DNA of 64,000 nt from Segatella copri. Lineage in GTDB: Bacteria; Bacteroidota; Bacteroidia; Bacteroidales; Bacteroidaceae. The translations under genes were made by a program, and so were the position numbers. The notes beneath the pieces are model-generated. The model was not told the DNA's origin. It saw only the letters and a program-made list of their open reading frames with translations, and ran no database searches. Location: assembly GCF_026015625.1 (NCBI RefSeq), contig NZ_JAPDVG010000001.1, positions 3,462,501-3,526,500 on the forward strand, given 5' to 3'. Shown piece after piece: positions 1 through 9,279 of this stretch. Position 1 is the stretch's first letter, and each line of letters opens with the position of its first letter.

Positions 1-20
1 AATTTTTTAAACTGAACGAA

Positions 21-1637
21 ATGAAGAAATTTTTAACTTTAGTGGCAGCTGCATTGATGGCAGTTGGTGTTAACGCTCAGACAGAGGATGTGATTAAGGT
101 CTCATCAGGTAATTCAGATTGGGGACAGATGTTTGTCAATGACGGCGTGGCGTTTGAATGGCCTGGTAGAACATTTGAGTCTACTGACAAGTTGACTGCT
201 AAGGCTTTGTATGCAGGCTGTAACTTGAAAGATAGTGAGGACAAAGATTTGACATATGCTCGTGAGAGTGGTTCTGTCCAGACTTACACTATCGAGTTTG
301 GTGCTACCCCTACTGTTAAATTGCAAATCTGTGTCAATTGTATTATTCCCAATCAGTATGGCGGTGGTCATAGTACCATGAAATTCAAGCCTTTGACCAT
401 AGTGGACAATAAGGCTAGTTTTACTGTGTCAAAGGAAGATTGTAGTTTTACTGGCTGGTCATTTAAAAAAGTAGTGGAAGGCGAGACCGAGAAGTATATT
501 GAAGACAAGGAGTATAAAAATGAGCCTCAAGATGTTACCAGTATAGTTCTTCAAGCTTGTGATGCGAATGCCACATATCCCGCTGTTATTAATATCAAAA
601 GTATCAAGCGTGTAACTACAACAGCTACCGACATTCCTCGTTATACTTTAGATTTGGCTAATCTTGATTTCTCTACGGAAAATGCAAAAGCCATTGGTGG
701 TTGGGGTAAAGGTTTTCATTCTGAAATCAAAGATGGCGTTGATGTTATTACCTTTACCAAGCAGGAACAGCCTCATGAGGTGCAGGTAGATTTCGAAAAT
801 GTTTATCCTAAGGGTGCTAAGATTCAGTTAACAATGGTAGCAAAGGGGTCAGTTGCAGGCTCCATCAATGCAGTTTTGCAGAATCCAGATAACTATCATG
901 AATGTAGCAATTACGAGGATATCAATTTGGCTACCGACGATTTTAAGTCCATCGAAAAGACATTTACTTGTTCTGGTGATAACGCTAGGCGTCTCTTGCT
1001 CAATGTGGGCAATTATGATGGCGAGATCGATATCAAGAGTGTGAAGATTGTGGCTTTAGATGTTCCTGAGGAGACTGTTACCATTTCTTCTTCTGGCTAT
1101 TCTACATATGCAGCTTATTATCCTGTAGATTATAGTAAACTTGATGATTTGAAGGCATATACGGTAATACTCAATGCAGAGAAGACCGGAATCGTGATGA
1201 ATGAAGTTAAGTGCGTTGTCCCTGCTGGTGTCGCTGTCTTGCTGAAGGGTAAGGCTGATACTGATTATGCTTTGACAAAGGCTGAAGGTTGGCAGAATGT
1301 AACTTCTGACTTGAAGATGTCGGATGGTACAATTACTTCTACTGACAAAAAAACAGTCTATGGCTTGGCAACCGTTGATGGTCAGGATGGTTTTTATAGG
1401 GCATCCAAAGGTAAAACAATCCCGGTTAAGTGTGCTTATCTCGAAGTTGAAAACTCTGCTAGTTCGGCAAAATGCTTTAGCTTAGGAGATCATTCTGGTT
1501 CTACTACCGGTATCACTTCTGTAAAGAATGAGGCTGCTGGCAACAATGCACCAATGTATAATCTTGCAGGTCAGCTTGTGGATAAGGGTTACAAGGGTAT
1601 TGTAATCAAGAATGGCAAAAAGATTGTTTTGAAGTAA
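21..1637 (+). CDS. Secreted protein with carbohydrate-binding-like region and C-terminal sorting-type tail
   Basis: A 538-residue exported protein of unknown function. Residues 1-19 form a signal peptide ending in VNAQ. Residues of about 205-350 look like a beta-sandwich of the CBM4/9 kind (inference from the pattern of a lipocalin-like jelly roll, weak). The last about 30 residues contain YNLAGQ and end in GIVIKNGKKIVLK, a tail seen on many secreted Bacteroidales proteins that resembles type IX secretion or surface-sorting C-termini. The start at 21 gives a clean signal peptide. It lies directly upstream of a small peptide gene in the same direction. No catalytic motif is visible. Confidence 0.8.
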   Translation: MKKFLTLVAAALMAVGVNAQTEDVIKVSSGNSDWGQMFVNDGVAFEWPGRTFESTDKLTAKALYAGCNLKDSEDKDLTYARESGSVQTYTIEFGATPTVKLQICVNCIIPNQYGGGHSTMKFKPLTIVDNKASFTVSKEDCSFTGWSFKKVVEGETEKYIEDKEYKNEPQDVTSIVLQACDANATYPAVINIKSIKRVTTTATDIPRYTLDLANLDFSTENAKAIGGWGKGFHSEIKDGVDVITFTKQEQPHEVQVDFENVYPKGAKIQLTMVAKGSVAGSINAVLQNPDNYHECSNYEDINLATDDFKSIEKTFTCSGDNARRLLLNVGNYDGEIDIKSVKIVALDVPEETVTISSSGYSTYAAYYPVDYSKLDDLKAYTVILNAEKTGIVMNEVKCVVPAGVAVLLKGKADTDYALTKAEGWQNVTSDLKMSDGTITSTDKKTVYGLATVDGQDGFYRASKGKTIPVKCAYLEVENSASSAKCFSLGDHSGSTTGITSVKNEAAGNNAPMYNLAGQLVDKGYKGIVIKNGKKIVLK

Positions 1638-1693
1638 TAGCAACGCTTTCTTAATATGATCAATTGGAATACGAACTTTTTAAAAAAGAAATA

Positions 1694-1864
1694 ATGAAGA
1701 AATACATCAAACCATCTATGGATATTGTTAAGTTGGAGAATGTGAGTCTGTTGGCTGCCTCTGGCTCTGGCAATGAAGTGAATACAACATTGAGTGATGA
1801 AACTCCAGGTGATGTTTCATTCCATTCTCGTAAATTCGGCCTCTGGGACGGCGCTGAAGAGTAA
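1694..1864 (+). CDS. Small 56-residue peptide of unknown function
   Basis: The ATG at 1694 starts a 56-codon frame beginning MKKYIKPSMDIV and passing through SLLAASGSG; an upstream in-frame TTG at 1664 is less likely because the MKKYIKP opening is typical of short Bacteroidales peptides. The peptide is acidic after residue 25 and has no membrane segment. The LLAASG stretch resembles the turn after an amphipathic leader in peptide precursors, but no processing gene is adjacent. It follows the secreted protein by 57 bp and its stop codon lies inside the 92-bp direct repeat. Function unknown. Confidence 0.55.
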   Translation: MKKYIKPSMDIVKLENVSLLAASGSGNEVNTTLSDETPGDVSFHSRKFGLWDGAEE

Positions 1865-1951
1865 CGAATTAATCTATATAATATAAATATTAAACAAATG
1901 GTATAAAAAATCCCAGAATCGCTCTGCCAAGCGGTTCTGGGATTTATTATG
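1860..1951. repeat. 92-bp direct repeat, copy 1
   Basis: Identical over 92 bases to 3189..3280, in the same orientation. It includes the stop codon of the small peptide gene and a terminator hairpin. The two copies bracket the Rpn-type nuclease gene. Confidence 0.95.
1905..1947. terminator. Hairpin terminator inside repeat copy 1
   Basis: Arms ATCCCAGAATCGCT (1910..1923) and AGCGGTTCTGGGAT (1930..1943) pair almost perfectly, with A-runs before and T-rich sequence after, so it can act in both directions. Confidence 0.8.
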
Positions 1952-1988
1952 GTGATATTTGTCATCAATATCTCCGCTATTATATTTT

Positions 1989-2912
1989 TTATGTATTGCT
2001 CAGATTCTTAATGATTTCCAAAGGTAGCTGGGTAGCTTTGGCAACCTGTTCGGCAGAAAGTCCCATTGCCAGCAATCGTTGTGCTGTTTCTGTGTTGGCC
2101 TCATGCTTGCCTTCTGCTCTACCTTTCTCCATACCTTTTTCCATGCCTTTCTCCATACCTTTCGCCATGCCTTTCTCCATGCCTTCTTCCATTCCTTTCT
2201 GATATCTGTCATCCAGAAGGGTTCTTTCTACACTTACCGAATCCCAGAATTTATCATAGGCACGGAGTTCGGCATCTGTAAAGCCGGAAACTTCAAGATC
2301 TTCTACGGCTTTTCCAATCTCTGGGTCATTGAGCAGGTCGGCAGGAATATCCTTCGTATTGGAATTGATTTCTGTGAGGAAACGGAGCCACAATACCATC
2401 ATGCGCTTGTCAGCAATGGAATGAGGAGTGAACTTAGGGAGTTCTATGAAGGTGAAATGCAAGCCCTCGATGACCTTATTGCTGTCCTTATCGTGCACGA
2501 TGCGGTAGTTGTGGATGAAATCCGGAGTATCATGCGCAAAGATATCATTTATCAGGTTGAGAGAATATACGGGTTGGAGTTCGCTGTATTTTCCTCCCTT
2601 TTTAGCCTGGCTTACATAGAGCTTGGATGCATTGAACAGTACTCGCTGCTGGAATGCGTCGGACCATTCCATCTGCATTTCCACGCAGAACTTCCTGCCT
2701 CTGACATCGGTGCAGAGTACATCCACTATGGTGTTCTTGCCCCCTTCGAGCTGGGGCACAAGTTCTGTAGGCAGATACTTTATCTCGTGTATCTGCTCTT
2801 CTTCGCTGAGTGGCAGGAGGGCGTTCAGAAGGCTGATCAGTCTTTTAGGATGATTGCCGAATATCTTCTTGAACGTAAGGTCTGCCTTAGGGTCTAAGTA
2901 CTTCATAACCAT
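1989..2912 (-). CDS. Rpn-family PD-(D/E)XK nuclease / putative transposase
   Basis: A protein of about 308 residues of the Rpn recombination-promoting nuclease family. The frame is open further upstream, but the -7 box at 2934..2941 fixes the start at the ATG at 2912 or 2906, giving MKYLDPKADLTFKKIFG, a classic family N-terminus. The nuclease core is visible as the Asp of IVDVLCTD followed by CVEMQ (the D...ExQ form of the PD-(D/E)XK site). Near the C-terminus is a low-complexity stretch made of repeated K/E-G-M triplets, also typical of the family, then a short helical tail. Rpn proteins are known to promote RecA-independent recombination. The gene sits between two perfect 92-bp direct repeats. 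Confidence 0.88.
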   Translation of the reverse strand: MVMKYLDPKADLTFKKIFGNHPKRLISLLNALLPLSEEEQIHEIKYLPTELVPQLEGGKNTIVDVLCTDVRGRKFCVEMQMEWSDAFQQRVLFNASKLYVSQAKKGGKYSELQPVYSLNLINDIFAHDTPDFIHNYRIVHDKDSNKVIEGLHFTFIELPKFTPHSIADKRMMVLWLRFLTEINSNTKDIPADLLNDPEIGKAVEDLEVSGFTDAELRAYDKFWDSVSVERTLLDDRYQKGMEEGMEKGMAKGMEKGMEKGMEKGRAEGKHEANTETAQRLLAMGLSAEQVAKATQLPLEIIKNLSNT

Positions 2913-2933
2913 CTGTTTTAAAATTCTATAGCG

Positions 2934-2941
2934 CAAAGTTA
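2934..2941 (-). promoter_or_regulatory. -7 promoter element of the nuclease gene
   Basis: On the minus strand this reads TAACTTTG, matching the Bacteroidetes -7 consensus TAnnTTTG, 22 bases before the chosen start codon. Confidence 0.7.
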
Positions 2942-2984
2942 CGGTTTTATTTTCATATCTGCAAGAGTTTTCTAGGATTTTTAA

Positions 2985-3016
2985 AGGTAAAAAAGTAAAA
3001 AGGTAAAAAAGTAAAG
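2985..3016. repeat. Two 16-bp tandem repeats
   Basis: AGGTAAAAAAGTAAA occurs twice in tandem with a 16-bp period just upstream of the nuclease promoter. No function is evident. Confidence 0.6.
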
Positions 3017-3188
3017 ATTTTGCTATCCCCAATACTATCTGATAACTTTTTCTAAAACTTTTCGACCTGTACGGTTGAAATTACCCACACGCCCTTTACC
3101 TTTGCTTTACCCTTCGGCCAGCGATTTTCAATTCCCTTCGGCCGGTGACCGTTGGTTCAGGGCGTATGGGGCTTACATGCGAAATTTC

Positions 3189-3280
3189 AGTAACGAATTA
3201 ATCTATATAATATAAATATTAAACAAATGGTATAAAAAATCCCAGAATCGCTCTGCCAAGCGGTTCTGGGATTTATTATG
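3189..3280. repeat. 92-bp direct repeat, copy 2
   Basis: Identical to 1860..1951 and containing the same terminator hairpin (3239..3272). The stretch between 3033 and this copy holds only low-complexity sequence and the decamer CCCTTCGGCC twice. Confidence 0.95.
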
Positions 3281-3319
3281 TCTGATAGTTTGCCATGATG
3301 TGCTTCCGTTTGCCTACAG

Positions 3320-3539
3320 ATATGGCTGCGTGGGGTTAAGAATATGGCTGCGTGAGGTTAAGGATATGGCTGCGTGGGGTTACGGATACGACTCCGTAGG
3401 CTAACGGAGACGTATCCTTCGGCTTGTCGAGATATCTGCGTCAGCTGATTGAGTCACTTGAGTTAGCTTACTGAACTACTTGGGTTAGCTGATTGAACTA
3501 CTTGGGTTAGCTGATTGAACTACTTGAGTTAGCTGACTG
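3320..3539. repeat. 22-bp period tandem array, ten drifting units
   Basis: Ten consecutive units of exactly 22 bp with no gaps. Units 1-3 share ATATGGCTGCGTG, units 8-10 share AACTACTTG and TTAGCTGA, and units 4-7 are intermediates, so neighbours are most alike. The period is not a multiple of three and no frame spans it. The same period and consensus recur at 50583..50868. Confidence 0.85.
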
Positions 3540-3572
3540 AGCTATATCAGTATCCTGTAGTATTACATGTGT

Positions 3573-3730
3573 ATTTTTTTTTCTAATTTAATGCCACATT
3601 TGCCACACTTATACTTAACACTTTGATTATTAGAGGATAACGTGTGGCAATAAGGGGTGTTTTTATTGTCACCTTATTGCCACCTATTGCCACTTTTGGC
3701 ATAAAATCAGCAAAATAACGGTGTTTTTGA
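3573..3730. other. Poly-T plus TGCCA-rich module after the 22-bp array
   Basis: A run of T residues is followed by TTGCCACAC (about 3608) and, some 45 bases later, GTGTGGCAA, an inverted repeat, then three further TGCCA(C) motifs and a GGTGTTTTTGAGG tail. The same order of elements is found at 50886..51065 with altered but still complementary arms. Confidence 0.6.
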
Positions 3731-3825
3731 GGGATTTGCTACGTCCCGATGTAGTATTTGCTACGTCCCGACGCAGCAAAAGTTACGTCCGGACGTAGTA
3801 AAAGATACGTCGTGACGTAATTTCA
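3731..3825. repeat. GACGTA-type 22-bp tandem array
   Basis: Units starting with GAYGYAG at 3748, 3770 and 3792, followed by a closing GACGTAATTT at 3814. Each junction creates the palindrome TACGTC-NN-GACGTA. The same period, junction and closing decamer are seen at 63438..63535. Confidence 0.8.
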
Positions 3826-3855
3826 GTGCGGGAATTCAATGGCAAGAAGTATATA

Positions 3856-3899
3856 AAATAATCCCAGAATCGCTCTTCCAAGCAGTTCTGGGATTTATT
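3856..3899. terminator. Third copy of the hairpin terminator, after the CE6-CE1 gene
   Basis: ATCCCAGAATCGCT ... AGCAGTTCTGGGAT pairs as a stem; the sequence differs by two bases from the copies at 1910 and 3239. With copy 2 it also shares the following TCTGATAGTTTG. It lies 17 bases beyond the stop of the minus-strand esterase gene. Confidence 0.8.
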
Positions 3900-3915
3900 A
3901 TGTCTGATAGTTTGT

Positions 3916-5829
<1,914 letters not shown>

Positions 5830-5878
5830 TTATATTTAATTAAATTATTAGATTGATTTTCATCTTCTGTTCTGTTTG

Positions 5879-5886
5879 CAAAGTTA
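5879..5886 (-). promoter_or_regulatory. -7 element for the CE6-CE1 gene
   Basis: Reads TAACTTTG on the minus strand, about 53 bases before the start codon. The rest of the 333-bp divergent intergenic region is AT-rich without an obvious gene. Confidence 0.6.
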
Positions 5887-6040
5887 TGAAAAGATTTCCA
5901 TACGTGCTTTGTCTCATATATCAATAACTTTTCCCTTTGTTATGTCTCAGAATATGTTTCATTTTGTTTCTTTTGGGGTAGATGTTATTTGTGATAAAGT
6001 ATTTGTTACTTGAGGTAAAATGCGTTTTAATGTTTTTATC

Positions 6041-6048
6041 TATTTTTG
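6041..6048 (+). promoter_or_regulatory. -7 element for the SusC gene
   Basis: TATTTTTG followed by C, 110 bases before the SusC start, implying a leader of about 105 nucleotides. Confidence 0.6.
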
Positions 6049-6158
6049 CGACATGTTTCAGCATCCTTAATGAAATTTTTGAAAATTTAGGATGTAGAAT
6101 ATAATAATGTAGTATTTAGCAACTGACAAGTAAGTATAACTATTAATCTATTTTTAAG

Positions 6159-9100
6159 ATGATAAATTTTAAAATGATTGAAAAGCCGTTTGTATTGCTA
6201 TTCCTGCTCTGTTTGCTTCCTTTGGGAGTTTCGGCTCAGAGCATAGTAAAAGGTATAGTGACTGATCCAAGTGGAGAACCTGTGATTGGTGCTACTGTTA
6301 AAGTAGATGGTAGCAAACTGGGTGTTGTTACCGACTTGGACGGTAAGTTTAGCATTGATGCTGCACCTGATGCAACATTGACAATTACCTATGTGGGTAT
6401 GGAGCCTAAGACCGTGAAAGCTGAGGCTGGTAAAACACTTTCCATTACCTTGAAGGATGATTCAAAAGTTCTTAATGATGTCGTTGTCATCGGTTATGGC
6501 GTTCAGAAGAAGAGCGACCTGACTGGTGCAGTTGCATCTATCAAGAGCGATGACATCAAGGGTTTGTCAGCTACCGATGCCGGTGCTGCCCTCCAGGGTA
6601 AGGCTGCCGGTGTGCAGATTATCAACTCGGGTGGTCCGGGTGAGGCTGCCGATATCCGTATCCGTGGTTATTCTTCCAATAGTGGTAATATCGGTCCGTT
6701 GCTCATTGTCGATGGTCTGAAGGTGGATAACATCCAGTACCTGGATCCATCTATGATCGAGAGCATGGAGGTATTGAAGGATGCCGCTTCTGCTGCCATC
6801 TATGGTGCGCAGGCGGGTAATGGTGTCGTTATCATCACAACCAAGACGGGTGCTGCCAATGGCGGTAAGGCACAGATTTCTTACAGCAGCAAGTTCACCA
6901 TCCAGTCGTTGGGAAAGAAGGCTGATATCTTTGATGCTCCTGAGTATATCGAGTATCACAAGTATTTGGGCGACTTGACCGATGATCTTCTGAAGAAGAA
7001 CAACTATAATGGTCAGAACACCAACTGGTATGACGAGGTATTTGAGAACAGTCTGGCTCATCAGCATAGCCTCACCGTGCAGGCAAGCAATGGCAAGGGC
7101 CGTTTCCTCGCCAGCTTGAATATCCTGAACAATGATGGTATCGTTAAAGGTAGCAAGGATACTTATAAGCGTTTCACTGGTCAGATCAATGCCGATTATG
7201 ATGTTTACAAGTGGTTGAACATTACTACCAATACATCTTTTGAAAAGTGGAAGACCAAAGGCGTGACCAAGGGTTATGGTTCATTGCTGAACTCTGTGGT
7301 TTCTATCGATCCTTTGACTCCAGCTTATATCAGTAATGTGGAGGATTTGGCTCCTGGCATGAAGGCACAGGTAGAAGCCGGTGGCCCAGTTCCAAGAGAT
7401 CCAAGCCATAACAATGACTACTATGGTACTTCTAAATATGTAGATGATGCTACTGGTAACCCTCTCTATCAGCGCGACCGTCATGACACATGGACTTCTG
7501 GTATCAATGTACGTGGTACCGTTGCTGCCAATATCAAGCCATTCAAGGGCTTTACATTTACTTCTCGCTTAGGTTATCGTATCACTCAGAGTAACTATCA
7601 TAACTACGAGACTCCATATTGGTTATCATCTATGGCACATAGTGAAAACTATACCATTGAAGCGAAAACCAATAATGGCTTGTACTATCAGTGGGAGAAC
7701 TTTGCCAACTATTTGACAACAATCGGCAAGCACACTATTGGTGCCATGGCAGGTATGTCGTTTACCAAGAATCATTGGGACAATAGTTCCATCAGTTCTA
7801 CAGGAGGTAACATACTCACATCTTATGAGCCAAACTTCCATTACATCGACTACTTGTTGGCTAATGCAACCAAGAATGTAGGTAACGCTCCTTCAGATGC
7901 TACAGAGTTATCTTACTTTGGTCGTGTATCTTACAGCTATGACAACCGTTACTTCATGCAGGTTAACTTCCGTCGTGATGCTTTCGATACATCAAAACTT
8001 TCAAAGAAGGCACGTTGGGGTAATTTCCCATCAGTTTCAGCAGGATGGGCTATCAGCAATGAGAAGTTCTTCAAGGACAATATAAGTCGTGATGCCATTT
8101 CTTTCTTGAAACTTCGTGGTTCTTGGGGTCAGAATGGTAACGTCAATATCTTGAACAATTATCGTTATGCTTCTACCTTAGCTCTTAATCAGAGTTTCTA
8201 TCAGTATAATCCTTCTATTGGAGATGGTAAGCTGACTTTTGGTTCTAAGCCTTCTGGACTTGCTAACCCAGACTTGAAGTGGGAAACTTCAGAGCAGATT
8301 GACCTTGGACTTGATGCGCGATTCCTTAACGACCGCTTGACTTTGGGCTTAGACTGGTATCGTAAGACAACCAAGGACCTCTTGATTGAAATCGCTCCTC
8401 TTCCAGAGATTGGTGTAAACAAGAGAGTTGTTAATACAGGTAAGGTACTTAACTCTGGTCTTGATTTCGAGTTGGGTTGGAGAGATCACATCAAGGACTT
8501 TAAGTATAGTGTGACCGTAAATGGTTCAACTCTGAAGAATGAGGTGAAGGAGGTTTCTAACCTTGTAAGCCGTTTGACCGAAATAGGTATTGATGGATTC
8601 AATAACCAGCTTAAGCCTACATTCGAGGCTGGCCATCAGGTATGGTATTTCCGTGGTTACAAGTATGCAGGTGTAGCCGAAGATGGTAGCGCTCTCTATT
8701 ATAATAAGAATGGCGAAACAACTTCAGCTCCAACCGATGAAGATAAGCAGGATTTGGGCTCAGGTATTCCTAAGTTTACTTATGGTATTACTCTTAATGC
8801 AGAATATAAGGGCTTTGACCTCACCGTATTTGGAACAGGCTCTGCTGGCAACAAGATTTACAACTTGATGGTTTCTGCAGACCGTCCGTTGATCAATGGA
8901 ATTGATACCTACTGGAAGGATTCTTGGAGAGCAGACCGCACCAATGCTAAGTATCCTGATATGAAAAAGGTTTCTACAGACTGGAAGTTCTTCAGTTCTG
9001 ATGCAGCAGTGTTCAGTGGCTCGTATTTCAAGATCAAGCAGATTCAGTTGGGCTATACATTGCCAAAGGCTATCACTAGCGTGGCAGGTATCAGCAATCT

Positions 9101-9260
9101 TCGTGTATATTGCTCACTGGATGATTTCTTCACCATCACCAAGTATCCTGGTGCTGATCCGGAGACCGCTTCTATCAACAGTGGCGCCTCTCGTGGTTTT
9201 GATAATGGTACTTATCCAACTTCCAAGAAGGTGGTATTTGGTATCAATGTAACATTCTAA
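6159..9260 (+). CDS. SusC-like TonB-dependent outer-membrane transporter
   Basis: A 1033-residue SusC-family receptor. The signal peptide ends GVSAQ (a second Met at codon 6 is possible). Residues of about 28-108 are the carboxypeptidase-regulatory-like N-terminal extension (GIVTDPSGEPVIGATV, TDLDGKFSI). A TonB-box region DVVVIGYGVQKK precedes the plug (about 120-235: RIRGYSSNSG, LLIVDG, VLKDAASAAIYG). The remainder is a 22-strand-type barrel ending in an aromatic FGINVTF. It would import xylo-oligosaccharides across the outer membrane with the SusD partner encoded 19 bp downstream. Confidence 0.96.
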   Translation: MINFKMIEKPFVLLFLLCLLPLGVSAQSIVKGIVTDPSGEPVIGATVKVDGSKLGVVTDLDGKFSIDAAPDATLTITYVGMEPKTVKAEAGKTLSITLKDDSKVLNDVVVIGYGVQKKSDLTGAVASIKSDDIKGLSATDAGAALQGKAAGVQIINSGGPGEAADIRIRGYSSNSGNIGPLLIVDGLKVDNIQYLDPSMIESMEVLKDAASAAIYGAQAGNGVVIITTKTGAANGGKAQISYSSKFTIQSLGKKADIFDAPEYIEYHKYLGDLTDDLLKKNNYNGQNTNWYDEVFENSLAHQHSLTVQASNGKGRFLASLNILNNDGIVKGSKDTYKRFTGQINADYDVYKWLNITTNTSFEKWKTKGVTKGYGSLLNSVVSIDPLTPAYISNVEDLAPGMKAQVEAGGPVPRDPSHNNDYYGTSKYVDDATGNPLYQRDRHDTWTSGINVRGTVAANIKPFKGFTFTSRLGYRITQSNYHNYETPYWLSSMAHSENYTIEAKTNNGLYYQWENFANYLTTIGKHTIGAMAGMSFTKNHWDNSSISSTGGNILTSYEPNFHYIDYLLANATKNVGNAPSDATELSYFGRVSYSYDNRYFMQVNFRRDAFDTSKLSKKARWGNFPSVSAGWAISNEKFFKDNISRDAISFLKLRGSWGQNGNVNILNNYRYASTLALNQSFYQYNPSIGDGKLTFGSKPSGLANPDLKWETSEQIDLGLDARFLNDRLTLGLDWYRKTTKDLLIEIAPLPEIGVNKRVVNTGKVLNSGLDFELGWRDHIKDFKYSVTVNGSTLKNEVKEVSNLVSRLTEIGIDGFNNQLKPTFEAGHQVWYFRGYKYAGVAEDGSALYYNKNGETTSAPTDEDKQDLGSGIPKFTYGITLNAEYKGFDLTVFGTGSAGNKIYNLMVSADRPLINGIDTYWKDSWRADRTNAKYPDMKKVSTDWKFFSSDAAVFSGSYFKIKQIQLGYTLPKAITSVAGISNLRVYCSLDDFFTITKYPGADPETASINSGASRGFDNGTYPTSKKVVFGINVTF

Positions 9261-9279
9261 CCTTTAATATTCAAAAACA

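Noticed and set aside
3320..3539. CRISPR array
   Set aside because: Units follow each other without spacers, drift in sequence and are 22 bp; no cas genes are present. The arrays at 50583 and 63438 were rejected for the same reason.
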